The notes under the pieces were generated by a model. It saw only the letters and a program-made list of their open reading frames with translations. It had not been told where the DNA came from and ran no database searches. Positions 8,832-16,948 of a DNA stretch of 64,000 nt are shown one piece after another. Origin of the DNA: Corynebacterium nuruki S6-4 (GTDB lineage Bacteria > Actinomycetota > Actinomycetes > Mycobacteriales > Mycobacteriaceae); the NCBI RefSeq assembly GCF_007970465.1, contig NZ_CP042429.1:3100001-3164000 (forward strand). Reading direction: 5' to 3'. The position numbers and the translations under genes are program-made. Within the stretch, counting starts at the first letter, position 1, and each line of letters begins with the position of its first letter.

Positions 8832-9691
8832 AGGTCATCACCACCGGCCGCCGTCGCGAAACCGCGGACACCCATCCCACCGTCGGCGTTGAGGACGGCC
8901 CCTGTCACGGTCGCCGCGTCCCGGCGGGAGGCGAACATGACGTACGGGCCGGTGGACGCGGCCGGGTCAACCGGGGAATCGTGCAGTGGCAGCCAGCGGT
9001 TGTCGGTCACGTCGTCGCCGCGGGCCTCCCGCTTGGCGAAACCCTTCTCGATGGAGCGGTTCTCCAACCCCGCGGATTCCGGACCACGCAGGTCGGTGCG
9101 CAACCCGCCGACGGCGACGCCGTTGACCCGGACCTTCGGGGCCAGTTCGTAGGCGAGTTGGGTGACCAGTCCCCGGTCGGCGTGCTTGGCTGCGGTGTAC
9201 ACGGGTCCACCCCCGGCGGAGTAGAAGGAGGCGTTCGACAACGTCATGACGATGTTGCCGCGTGTCCTGACCAGTTCGGGCCATGCGACCGAGCAGGTGA
9301 GAAGGTACCCCTTGACATTGATGTCGAACAGTTCGTCGTAGAGTGCCCCGATCTCTTCGGGGGAGGTGGCGGTCAGCGACCGGTTGAAGTCCCACACCCC
9401 GGCGTTGGGCACGAGGATGTCCAGTTTCCCGAACCGGTCGACAGTGGCTGCCACGGCGGCCTGCAGGTCGGGGACACTGCGGACGTCACCGGTGACGGCA
9501 AGGACACGGTCGGCGTATCCGGGACCGAGGTCGGCGGCGGCGGCGATCGTGGCCTCCAGCTTCTCTCTCGTCCGGGCGAAGACCGCGACACCCCCGGCAC
9601 CTTCCTTGAGAAACCGGAGGGCCACCGCCTGCCCGATGCCGGAACCTCCACCGGTGATGAAGGCGATGTCTCCGTCGAGACGGCCGGCCAT
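8828..9691 (-). CDS. cis-Dihydrodiol dehydrogenase, BphB-type short-chain dehydrogenase
   Basis: Re-aromatises the cis-dihydrodiol made by the Rieske dioxygenase to a catechol, reducing NAD+. 287 residues; the cofactor loop TGGGSGIG is at 13-20 and the catalytic set is S152, Y165 and K169 ([12 protein letters not shown]). Beyond general SDR motifs it has stretches typical of biphenyl/toluene dihydrodiol dehydrogenases: [27 protein letters not shown] and the end region [20 protein letters not shown] overlap with the upstream hydrolase gene and GTGA overlap with the downstream small gene. Confidence 0.92.
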   Translation of the reverse strand: MAGRLDGDIAFITGGGSGIGQAVALRFLKEGAGGVAVFARTREKLEATIAAAADLGPGYADRVLAVTGDVRSVPDLQAAVAATVDRFGKLDILVPNAGVWDFNRSLTATSPEEIGALYDELFDINVKGYLLTCSVAWPELVRTRGNIVMTLSNASFYSAGGGPVYTAAKHADRGLVTQLAYELAPKVRVNGVAVGGLRTDLRGPESAGLENRSIEKGFAKREARGDDVTDNRWLPLHDSPVDPAASTGPYVMFASRRDAATVTGAVLNADGGMGVRGFATAAGGDDL

Positions 9692-10560
9692 CAGAGTTCA
9701 CCGGCCAGGAAGTTGTTCACGAGCAGTTCGAACTGGTCCTTGCGCTCGACCTGCACCCAGTGGCCGCACCTGGAGAAGACATGCAACTGGACCTTCCGGA
9801 TCTGCTTGAGCATGGCGAACGCGCCGTCGAGAGTGATGGTGCGGTCATCGCGGCCCCACAGCAGGAGCGTGTCCGCCGTGATCTTGTCGAGGTCCTTCCA
9901 GAGCGGGTCCATCCCGCCGCGGGCGGCGAAGGATGCATTGTAGGCGTGGTAGAACTCGATGTGACTTTCGTCCAGGGACGCCTCGTACCGCTGCTGCAGG
10001 TCCTCCTCGGAAAAATTCTTCGCGTTGGCGACCATGACCCGGACGAACTGCTTCATCTTGGCCAGGGTGGGGCCCTCACCGTTGTAGTACTTGAACATCT
10101 GCTTCTGTCCCTCGGTGGCGGTGGGCGCCAGCATCGGCAGCCAACCACCGCCCGGTGCCATGAGCACCAGCTTCTTCACCCGGTCGGGTTGGTCAATCGC
10201 CATAGCCAGGGAAGCGGCCCCGCCCAGGGAGTTTCCGAGAAGGTGGAAGTCGTCCACCCCCAGCTCCGTCAGGACCTGGAACATGGCGTCCACGGTGATC
10301 TCGGTGATCGAACGTTCCGCCAGGTCCTCGGCGGTCGGCCGGTAGCTGCCGCCGAAACCGGGCTGGTCCGGCAGGATGACCCGGTACCGGTCGGCGAAGG
10401 CCGGGACATTGTCGAGGTAGTTGGCCAGCGCACTGACACCGGGACCGCCGCCGTGCATGAGGACGAGCGGGATACCGGTCCCGGCCTCGGAGACCCGGAT
10501 GTCACCGAGGGTGGTGCGGATGGTGCGGGTGGAGATGTCAGGGGTGGTTGCCGTGGTCAC
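9691..10560 (-). CDS. Meta-cleavage product hydrolase (alpha/beta hydrolase, BphD/HsaD-like)
   Basis: Cleaves the C-C bond of the ring-fission product to give 2-hydroxypenta-2,4-dienoate (or a homologue) and a carboxylic acid. The 289-residue protein shows the oxyanion segment HGGGPG (36-41), the nucleophile S111 in GNSLGG, the acid D238 in GRDDRT and H267 in CGHWVQVE, all in BphD order. The GTG start at 10560 is preceded by AAAGGAC. A C-C hydrolase implies that the cleaved ring carries a side chain, so the natural substrate is probably a substituted benzene rather than phenol or benzoate. Confidence 0.92.
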   Translation of the reverse strand: MTTATTPDISTRTIRTTLGDIRVSEAGTGIPLVLMHGGGPGVSALANYLDNVPAFADRYRVILPDQPGFGGSYRPTAEDLAERSITEITVDAMFQVLTELGVDDFHLLGNSLGGAASLAMAIDQPDRVKKLVLMAPGGGWLPMLAPTATEGQKQMFKYYNGEGPTLAKMKQFVRVMVANAKNFSEEDLQQRYEASLDESHIEFYHAYNASFAARGGMDPLWKDLDKITADTLLLWGRDDRTITLDGAFAMLKQIRKVQLHVFSRCGHWVQVERKDQFELLVNNFLAGEL

Positions 10561-10588
10561 GGGAAAGTCCTTTCGTCAGGTGTCGGTA

Positions 10589-11188
10589 TCAGAAGAACGT
10601 GCTGATGTTCTTCATGAGCAGTACGTTCTGCTCGAAGAGGATGGTCCGTTTGACCACCTCGAAGTCGTGCTCGCCACCACGTCGGATAACGTCGTTGCGG
10701 CCGCCGGCGTAGATGTCGTGTTCGGTCTGCAGTCGGTTGCGGTACACAATGAAGGCGCTGCGGACCTGCAGGAGTCCGTCCCCGCGTTCGCGGGCGCTGA
10801 TGTTGGAGATGAGATGCCGGGTCCGGCTCGGCGGGTCTTCGGCCCAGGCCATCCCGGAATCGAACCGTCGGATGCGCCAGGCGAGTGAATCCTTCGTCTC
10901 GTCGTAGTAGGCGGCTTCCCCCGGTGCGGAGACTGACAGCGCCTGCTGTCTGCGGAGTCGGTTGGTGCGGGTGGGTGCCCAGTAGTGGAGCTCCTCGCCC
11001 AGCATGTCGAGCCAGTCGGCGAATCGGCCGTCATCGAGGAATTCGGCCTCGCGGAAGTAGAACTGGTTAAGTTCGAAGTGCGTCGCGGCGTCCGCCAGGG
11101 GGAGTGTGTCGGCATCCTCGTCGAGGACGGAGCTTCCGGTACTGGTCGCACCGTTGAGAGTGGCAGGGTTCAGGTAGGTGTCGGTCAT
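10589..11188 (-). CDS. Aromatic-ring-hydroxylating dioxygenase beta subunit
   Basis: Small structural subunit of the alpha3-beta3 oxygenase. 199 residues with a cystatin/NTF2-like fold signature: QFYFREAEFLDDGRFADWLDML, LHYWAPTRTNR, RHLISNI and VRSAFIVYRNR, ending FEQNVLLMKNISTFF. The alternative start at GTG 11197 would overlap the reductase stop (GTGA) and add three residues; ATG 11188 is used because AAGG lies at better spacing. The beta gene is separated from alpha by the ferredoxin and reductase genes, a non-standard order. Confidence 0.92.
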   Translation of the reverse strand: MTDTYLNPATLNGATSTGSSVLDEDADTLPLADAATHFELNQFYFREAEFLDDGRFADWLDMLGEELHYWAPTRTNRLRRQQALSVSAPGEAAYYDETKDSLAWRIRRFDSGMAWAEDPPSRTRHLISNISARERGDGLLQVRSAFIVYRNRLQTEHDIYAGGRNDVIRRGGEHDFEVVKRTILFEQNVLLMKNISTFF

Positions 11189-11193
11189 GGGGA

Positions 11194-12498
11194 TCACGCC
11201 TTCGTCTTGAGGAGTTTCCGGAGCTGTACCGACGGGTCGGACAGTTCTCCGGCGGTGACCGGGATGCCTCTGTCGATGAGGCCCCGGGCGGCCCGGATTG
11301 TCTTCGGTTCGTCGACGGCGGCGGCGCCGACGAGCCGACCGTCAGCGAGCAGGAAGACGGTGGGGTGGTCGCCACCGGGGCGGACCACGATCTCGCCGGG
11401 ACCGGCCATCCGGCCGACGGATTCGAGATGGTGGCCGTGCCGGTCAGACCAGAACCATCCGGCACCTCGTGCCGGGACAGGCAGGCCGAGCAGCGCGTGG
11501 GCGGCTTCCTGTCCGGCGAGTTGGGCGGCTTCCCAGTGCTCTTCGCGCCGGGTCAGAGTGCCGTCGGTGTCCTGGACACGGGCCACGTCGCCGGCAGCGT
11601 ACACACCGGGGGCGGAAGTCCGGAATGCCGCGTCGACGACAATTCCGTTGTCACACCGGATGCCCGCCTGTTCTGCAAGACGGGTGTCCGGGACCATCCC
11701 GATGCCGACGACGACCCGGTCGACGATGACCGGGTCGGCACCCCGGACCGCCACCCGGACGCCGTCAGTGACAACCGTGATGCTCTCGGTGGTTCCGGTG
11801 ACGACACGGATGCCACGTGCCGCGTGCATGGCCTGCAGGTGGGTGGCCAGCAGTTCGCCGACCGCGGGGACCAGCGGCACGGCGACCGGGTCAATGAGCG
11901 TGACCTCAGCGCCCTGTCCCAGTAGGGCGGAGGCGAGCTCTGCGCCGATCAGTCCGGCGCCGACCACGGCGACTCGGGTTCCGGAGGTGACCGCAGCGCG
12001 GAGTTTTTCCGCATCCGTGAACGTCCGCAGGACACCCACCTGGGGCAGATCCGTACCAGGAACGGGCAGGACCCGGGCGCGCCCTCCGGTGGCCAGCAGC
12101 ACGGTGTCCGCGTCGAGTACGGTGCCGTCGGCGAGGGTGACAGTGCCGGCAGTGCCCGCAGCGGCGGCGTCCGACGTGAGAGTCAGGCCGGTGACGGGGA
12201 GGCCGAACCGGGCGTCGATGTCCAGGTCGGCGAGTTCGGCGGCGCTCGCGAAAGCGAGGGAATCCAGGGTGAAGTCGTCCTCGAAGAGTCGCTTGCTCAG
12301 CGGTGGGCGGTCGTAGGTCGCCGGTTCGCCGTCGACGACGGTGATCGGGCCGACATGGCCCAACCGGCGCAGTTCGGTCGCGGCGCTGAAGCCGGCGAGG
12401 CCGGCGCCGACGATGACGACGCGTCCGGCGTCCCGCGCTGTGGCCTGTGCTGTGTCCGGCGTCGTGTCCGGGGATGTGCTCTGGGCTGAACCGGTCAT
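11194..12498 (-). CDS. Ferredoxin reductase component of the Rieske dioxygenase
   Basis: An FAD/NAD(P)H oxidoreductase of the BphA4 type that passes electrons to the Rieske ferredoxin. 434 residues; the first dinucleotide motif VVIVGAGLAGFSAATELRRLG is near 27-47, YDRPPLSK is typical of this class, the second Rossmann VAVVGAGLIGAELA is in the middle, the FAD-contacting GVYAAGDVA follows, and a C-terminal FwSDRhG-like interface segment (GWFWSDRHGHHLE) completes it. The N-terminal 25 residues are a Thr/Ser/Ala tail. It follows the ferredoxin gene by one base and precedes the beta subunit. Confidence 0.93.
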   Translation of the reverse strand: MTGSAQSTSPDTTPDTAQATARDAGRVVIVGAGLAGFSAATELRRLGHVGPITVVDGEPATYDRPPLSKRLFEDDFTLDSLAFASAAELADLDIDARFGLPVTGLTLTSDAAAAGTAGTVTLADGTVLDADTVLLATGGRARVLPVPGTDLPQVGVLRTFTDAEKLRAAVTSGTRVAVVGAGLIGAELASALLGQGAEVTLIDPVAVPLVPAVGELLATHLQAMHAARGIRVVTGTTESITVVTDGVRVAVRGADPVIVDRVVVGIGMVPDTRLAEQAGIRCDNGIVVDAAFRTSAPGVYAAGDVARVQDTDGTLTRREEHWEAAQLAGQEAAHALLGLPVPARGAGWFWSDRHGHHLESVGRMAGPGEIVVRPGGDHPTVFLLADGRLVGAAAVDEPKTIRAARGLIDRGIPVTAGELSDPSVQLRKLLKTKA

Positions 12499-12499
12499 G

Positions 12500-12853
12500 T
12501 CACTTCACCAGCCTGTCCGGATTCGGGATGATCCTGATGTCGTCGCCGTCGACGACCACGGTGTGCGCGGCGACGCTCTCGGTGGCGGGCATCGACTGAA
12601 CGGACCCGTCTCCGAGGCAGAACTTCGCTGCGTGCAGCGGACATTCCACGCAACCGTCCTCCACCCAGCCGTCCGCGAGAGATGCGGTCTCGTGGGTGCA
12701 GGTGTCGTCGAGGGCGTAGTAGGTGGCACCGTCGAAGAACAGGGCGATGTCTCCGACGGTCCCGGTGACGGCGGCGTCGATGACGATGCCCTCGTCCTCG
12801 TCCACGTCTCCGACATGGGCGACGACAATCGACTGACTGGTCATGGTGTTCAT
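12500..12853 (-). CDS. Rieske [2Fe-2S] ferredoxin component
   Basis: A soluble electron carrier between reductase and oxygenase. 117 residues; cluster ligands C52 and H54 (TCTHE) and C71 and H74 (ECPLHAAKF) fit CxH-16-CxxH of dioxygenase ferredoxins. The start ATG 12853 has GAAAGGAAG upstream and forms an ATGA overlap with the alpha-subunit stop. A longer frame to 12901 exists but starts inside the alpha gene and adds a non-homologous leader. Confidence 0.93.
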   Translation of the reverse strand: MNTMTSQSIVVAHVGDVDEDEGIVIDAAVTGTVGDIALFFDGATYYALDDTCTHETASLADGWVEDGCVECPLHAAKFCLGDGSVQSMPATESVAAHTVVVDGDDIRIIPNPDRLVK

Positions 12854-14253
12854 GCGTTCTTCCTTTCGTGCCAGGCGGGAGTGCTCATGAGCTCGGCCCA
12901 TCGGCTGTAGAACTTGCGGCCGGCGGCATCGCTGTACAGCTCGCTGGTCTCACCCCGGTGGATGCCGTCATGGCGTTCCGAACCGAGACCCATCTGGTAG
13001 TTGAGTGGGACCGTGTTGGTCCGCCAGCCGTGGGAGATGGCCTGGATTTCGCTCCAGTTCTCGCCGTCGTCCTGCTCGAAAATCCCGGAGGGGCCGAAGG
13101 TGCGCAGGTTGTACAGACGCTGTGCGTTGCGGACCTCCTCGGGCATGGACTTGTCCAGGACAGTCCAGGACCAGACCTCCATCTCGTCCGGACCCTTCGG
13201 GTGCCAGACCCGGATGCTGCCGTTGACCGGCAGGTAGGAGAAGTTCGGGAAGATCGTGGCGTGGCCGGTGGTGAGCGGGCCGTGGACCCGCGCTTCGCCG
13301 AGCCGTTCGGTGAGCGCGGCGTAGTCGTAGTACTCATGGACCGGTTGTGCGTCGAAGCGGCTCTTCGGATGGACCGGGAAACCGGTGCCGTTGCCGTGTT
13401 CGTCGGAGTACTGGCGGCCCGGGGTCGCGGCGATGGACTGCTTCGGCCCTTTCCCGGTGGGGGAGAGCACCATCAGCGCCGAGGCGTGCGACATGTTGAC
13501 GTGGTACCAGTCGGTGCCGAACTGTTCGGCGGCCAGTTTCCAGTTCCCCTTCAGCACCCACTTCGTGATGCCGCCGACGACGGTCGTGCCTTCGGAGTCG
13601 CGGTCGAGGAAAGCCTCCATGTACCACTTCATGTCCCCGAGCTGGTCGAGCAGTGCGGGTGCCTCCGGGTTCCAGGTGGCGAAGATGAGGCCGAGGACGG
13701 TATCGAGCTGGGCGACCTCGACCAGGCCCCATTCTTCCGGATCGAGTTCTCCTCCGGGGTAGGCGTCCGCGTTCGGGGCGTTGATCAGACGTCCCTCCAG
13801 GTCATAAGCCCAGCCGTGGTAGGTGCAGGTGAAGTTCTTCGTCTTCCCGTAGTCCGCACGCAGCACCCGGGCACCACGGTGACGACAGGAGTTGAGGAAA
13901 CAGCGGATCTGCTTCTTCTTGTCCATGGTCACGATGACCGGGTCCTCACCCATGTAGGTGGTGAAGAAGTCCCCGGGTTTCTGCACCTGGTCGACATGCC
14001 CGAGGAAAAGCCAGCTGGTGGCGAAGACCCTGGCAAGTTCCTGTTCGTACAGCGACCGGTCAGTGAAGATGGCCCGGTCGACCATGCCGTTGGGACGGTC
14101 GATCATGCCGTGGACGTCCACGTAGCGGGTGAGTTCGGCGGGCCGACGGACGTCGCCGCAGCTGATCCGGGGGTCGGTGACGTGTCCGGACGTATTCTCG
14201 ACGGTTGCGGGGCCCGCCGGGATACCCGCGTTCGGATTCCTGGTGGTGGTCAT
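12850..14253 (-). CDS. Aromatic-ring-hydroxylating dioxygenase alpha subunit (Rieske non-heme iron)
   Basis: Catalytic subunit that inserts both atoms of O2 into an arene to form a cis-dihydrodiol. 467 residues. Rieske ligands are C123/H125 (SCRHRG) and C143/H146 (CTYHGW). The mononuclear iron site is D248-x2-H251-x4-H256 (TDWYHVNMSH), with the third ligand probably D395 or D396 in FEQDDGENW. The H-x4-H spacing is that of naphthalene- and benzoate-type enzymes, not the H-x5-H of toluene/biphenyl enzymes, whereas the partner dehydrogenase is clearly BphB-like. Substrate unknown. AAGGCA precedes ATG 14253; the hydratase gene ends 41 bp upstream. Confidence 0.95.
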   Translation of the reverse strand: MTTTRNPNAGIPAGPATVENTSGHVTDPRISCGDVRRPAELTRYVDVHGMIDRPNGMVDRAIFTDRSLYEQELARVFATSWLFLGHVDQVQKPGDFFTTYMGEDPVIVTMDKKKQIRCFLNSCRHRGARVLRADYGKTKNFTCTYHGWAYDLEGRLINAPNADAYPGGELDPEEWGLVEVAQLDTVLGLIFATWNPEAPALLDQLGDMKWYMEAFLDRDSEGTTVVGGITKWVLKGNWKLAAEQFGTDWYHVNMSHASALMVLSPTGKGPKQSIAATPGRQYSDEHGNGTGFPVHPKSRFDAQPVHEYYDYAALTERLGEARVHGPLTTGHATIFPNFSYLPVNGSIRVWHPKGPDEMEVWSWTVLDKSMPEEVRNAQRLYNLRTFGPSGIFEQDDGENWSEIQAISHGWRTNTVPLNYQMGLGSERHDGIHRGETSELYSDAAGRKFYSRWAELMSTPAWHERKNA

Positions 14254-14294
14254 GGAGTGCCTTCTTCTGTGGTGGTCGGTGTCAGAGTTCGGAG

Positions 14295-15116
14295 TCAGTG
14301 GTCGGTGTCGGGGACTGTGGATGTGAGCCGGACGGTGGCGAACCCGGGACTGGCCGCGTGCCAGTCGGATCCCGGGGTGAAATCCACCGCGGCGTCCACC
14401 GCTCCGGACAGGACACGGTCGCCGGCCCTGAGCGTGTCGCCCCGGGACCCGAGGGCACAGGCCAGCCAGTGGACGGAGGCCACCGGATCTCCCAGCACTG
14501 CCGCCCCAGGCCCCTGTGCCACCTGCGAGTCATCGCGGTACATGGTGATCACCGCGTCCGGCAGGGACGCCAGCAGCTCGCCCGTGGCCGGCCGGAAACT
14601 GCCCCACACGACCCGTGCCAGCGAGGCGTTGTCCGCCACTGTGTCCGGCAGGGTGATCTTCCAGTCCGCGATCCGTGAGTCGATGACCTCGAAGGCCAGG
14701 CCCACTGCACTGACCGCATCCCGGACCTCGGCCTCGGTCGGCGCCGGCCCGAGATCGTGACCGATCTCAACGGCGAACTCCGGCTCCAGCCGCGGTCGGA
14801 TGAACTGTGCCGGGTCGAGCAGTGAGCCGTCCGCGACTTCCAGAGCATCAGTGACAGCACCGAAGTCCGGCTGATCGACGCCGAGCTGCTGTTGCATGGC
14901 CGATGACGTCAATCCGATCTTGCGCCCGGTGATCCGTTCACCGGACGTCACGCGGGCGTTGATGTTCACCCGCTGGATGCGGTAGGCCTCGTCGACGGTG
15001 AGCCCGGGGCAGGTGAAGGTGAGCGGTGCGATGCCGACGACGTCCGCCTCTGCGCGGGCCAGGGCAGCTGCCGCGGCCTCAATGTCCGTGCTGGTTGCGG
15101 TGGGTGTTGTGTCCAT
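14295..15116 (-). CDS. 2-Hydroxypenta-2,4-dienoate hydratase (2-keto-4-pentenoate hydratase)
   Basis: Adds water to the dienoate produced by the meta-cleavage hydrolase, giving 4-hydroxy-2-oxovalerate for the aldolase. 273 residues of the FAH-like MhpD/BphH family: GRKIGLTSSAMQQQLG, RPRLEPEFAVEIG with the metal-binding acidic residues, and FEVIDSRIADWK. The start is ATG 15116 with GGAGG upstream. First gene of the long minus-strand unit; the 19-bp palindrome at 15158-15176 lies 42 bp upstream of the start. Confidence 0.92.
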   Translation of the reverse strand: MDTTPTATSTDIEAAAAALARAEADVVGIAPLTFTCPGLTVDEAYRIQRVNINARVTSGERITGRKIGLTSSAMQQQLGVDQPDFGAVTDALEVADGSLLDPAQFIRPRLEPEFAVEIGHDLGPAPTEAEVRDAVSAVGLAFEVIDSRIADWKITLPDTVADNASLARVVWGSFRPATGELLASLPDAVITMYRDDSQVAQGPGAAVLGDPVASVHWLACALGSRGDTLRAGDRVLSGAVDAAVDFTPGSDWHAASPGFATVRLTSTVPDTDH

Positions 15117-15157
15117 GTCGTCATCCTCCGATACCGCGCAGGTACCGGGCCATCGCC

Positions 15158-15176
15158 TGTTCCGGCCACCGGAACA
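15158..15176. promoter_or_regulatory. Operator copy 2 of the aromatic island (19-bp palindrome)
   Basis: TGTTCCGGCCACCGGAACA: the same TGTTCCG/CGGAACA arms and 5-nt centre as at 6421-6439, here extended to 8-bp arms. It sits between the divergent hydratase (start 15116) and quinone-oxidoreductase-like gene (start 15251), so it could control both directions. Confidence 0.75.
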
Positions 15177-15250
15177 CGGACCTGTGGTGGTCCTACTGTC
15201 CGGGTCAGAATGACCGGGCCGCACGACCGCTACCTACAGGAGGACTTCCC

Positions 15251-16219
15251 ATGCGCGCAGCAGTAGCCACCGCCCAGAACTATGAGGACCCGTTCGCCGG
15301 GCTGGAGCTCACGGAGGTACCGACACCCACCGCACCGACCGGGTGGACCCGGATCAGGTTGCGCGCCGCAGCCCTGAATCCGCACGACCTCTGGACCTTG
15401 CGGGGCGTCGGCCACCCCGCCGACCGCATCCCGATCATCCTCGGATGCGAGGGGGCGGGTGTCACCGATGACGGGCGGGAGGTCGTGGTGTATCCGGTAC
15501 TGGGGGACGCCAACCGTGGTGGCGGGGATTCGACGCTGGACCCGGAAAGAGCATTGATGTCCGAGACCGTCAACGGGACGTTGGCGGACTATGTCGTCGT
15601 CCCCGATGAGATGGTTGTGGAGAAACCTGTGTCGATCAGTTTCACCGAGGCTGCCTGTCTCGGGGTGGCCTGGGGGACCGCCTACCGGATGCTGTTCACC
15701 CGCGGTGAGGTGAAGCCGGGGTCACGGGTTCTGGTCCAGGGGGGCAACGGGGGAGTAGCGAGTGCTGCGATCGTGCTGGCAAAGCAGGCGGGGGCCGTCG
15801 TGTACGCCACCGCCCGGACTGCGGAGAAGCGTGAGTTCGCCGCCTCCTGCGGTGCGGACGTGGTCCTGGCTTCCGGGGAACGGGTCCCTGAGCGGGTGGA
15901 CGTCGTCATCGAGACCATCGGAGAAGCGACGTGGAGACACTCGTTGCGTGCGTTGCGTCCCGGTGGACGCATTGTCATAGCCGGTGCCACCAGCGGTGGT
16001 ATGCCGCCGGCGGAGTTGGAGCGGGTCTTCTATCAGCAGCTCAGCGTGATCGGGTCGACCGGTTGCACCCGGGGCGAGTTCGAGGCGATGCTGCGTGCGA
16101 TTGATGTGGGTGGGGCCAGACCGCATACGGCGAGCATCGGTTTCGAGGAGATCCCCGACGGCTACCGGCGGATGCTGGCGGGTACGTCGGGAAAGATCGT
16201 CGTGGAATTCCCGGGCTGA
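15251..16219 (+). CDS. Zinc-independent alcohol dehydrogenase / quinone oxidoreductase-like protein (MDR family)
   Basis: 322 residues of the medium-chain dehydrogenase superfamily: N-terminal GroES-like domain with ALNPHDLWTLRG and GCEGAGVTDDGREVVVYPV, then an NAD(P) Rossmann fold with VLVQGGNGGVASAAIVLAK. The zinc ligands of true alcohol dehydrogenases are absent, so it is probably a quinone oxidoreductase-type enoyl or quinone reductase. ATG 15251 follows a near-perfect AGGAGG. It is divergent from the hydratase gene and shares its operator, which ties it to the aromatic pathway, possibly in reducing quinones formed from catechols (inference). Confidence 0.85.
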   Translation: MRAAVATAQNYEDPFAGLELTEVPTPTAPTGWTRIRLRAAALNPHDLWTLRGVGHPADRIPIILGCEGAGVTDDGREVVVYPVLGDANRGGGDSTLDPERALMSETVNGTLADYVVVPDEMVVEKPVSISFTEAACLGVAWGTAYRMLFTRGEVKPGSRVLVQGGNGGVASAAIVLAKQAGAVVYATARTAEKREFAASCGADVVLASGERVPERVDVVIETIGEATWRHSLRALRPGGRIVIAGATSGGMPPAELERVFYQQLSVIGSTGCTRGEFEAMLRAIDVGGARPHTASIGFEEIPDGYRRMLAGTSGKIVVEFPG

Positions 16220-16237
16220 GGACGTCGGGGAAACAGG

Positions 16238-16816
16238 TCAGAACGCGTCTTCGAGGCCGGACATGGACTGCTGAGGCATGGTGGAACAGACGAAGACGAC
16301 GGACTCAGGGGCTACGGGGGCGAAGATGTGCGCGCCTTCTCCGGGGAACCGGACGAAGTCGCCGACTCCGGCCACCACGGTCCGGCCCTCCGGACCCAGC
16401 TCGACCCGTCCTTCGAGAACGTAGCAGTGACGGAGCATGCCCCGGGGCCCGGTGAACGGGCGCCGACCGTGCCGTTCCGCCACCAACCGGATGAGTGAGT
16501 TCACGACGTAACCGGAGCCGTAGATCGAGTCGAGCCGCCGGACATCCAGCTGCTTCTGTACGAGCCACCGGGCATCGTTACCCGACTTGTGCATGACGTC
16601 CGCCCCGACATCGGAGACGAGGGCACGCACCGTGATCCCGAGCGCTACCGCGATCCGTTCGAGCGTGTCAATGGTCGGGTTTCCCCGCCTGCTCTCGATG
16701 TCGATAACGGTCTGTTTTGATACACCTGCTTGGGTTGCCAGCTGTTGCATGGAAAGACCCTGATGCTGCCGGTGAAGTCTGGCATTACGGGCGATGATGT
16801 GACGTGCAGCACTCAT
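16238..16816 (-). CDS. XRE-family regulator with C-terminal cupin domain
   Basis: 192 residues: helix-turn-helix at about 20-60 (MQQLATQAGVSKQTVIDIES, then NPTIDTLERIAVALG), followed by a cupin domain with GPRGMLRHCYVLEGRVELG and VAGVGDFVRFPGEGAHIFAPV. This architecture binds small ligands in the cupin barrel and usually represses nearby catabolic or transport genes. It converges with the oxidoreductase gene and diverges from the IclR regulator across a 132-bp AT-richer region. Candidate sensor of a pathway intermediate. Confidence 0.88.
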   Translation of the reverse strand: MSAARHIIARNARLHRQHQGLSMQQLATQAGVSKQTVIDIESRRGNPTIDTLERIAVALGITVRALVSDVGADVMHKSGNDARWLVQKQLDVRRLDSIYGSGYVVNSLIRLVAERHGRRPFTGPRGMLRHCYVLEGRVELGPEGRTVVAGVGDFVRFPGEGAHIFAPVAPESVVFVCSTMPQQSMSGLEDAF

Positions 16817-16948
16817 ATTTCGGGATTCTTTTGGTTGGTTAAGTGGTCAGCTAAAGCCTACCGGCAATGTCGACAGAGTGGACCGTCTCGGATGAACTTG
16901 ATCCCGACCACACAGCCAAACTTTTTCTGACGACAAAGGACCGTGACG
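16817..16948. promoter_or_regulatory. Divergent promoter region between the two island regulators
   Basis: 132 bp between the XRE-cupin and IclR starts. It is visibly AT-richer than the genes and contains the near-repeat GGTTGGTTAAGTGGT and the imperfect inverted repeat TCGGAT-N7-ATCCCGA. No copy of the 19-bp palindrome is present. No confident -35/-10 pair could be fixed. Confidence 0.35.

Noticed and set aside
7486..8880. Aldehyde dehydrogenase extended to 464 residues
   Set aside because: The extension overlaps the 119-residue gene and the dihydrodiol dehydrogenase end; ATG 8469 has a good ribosome binding site and gives the standard length.
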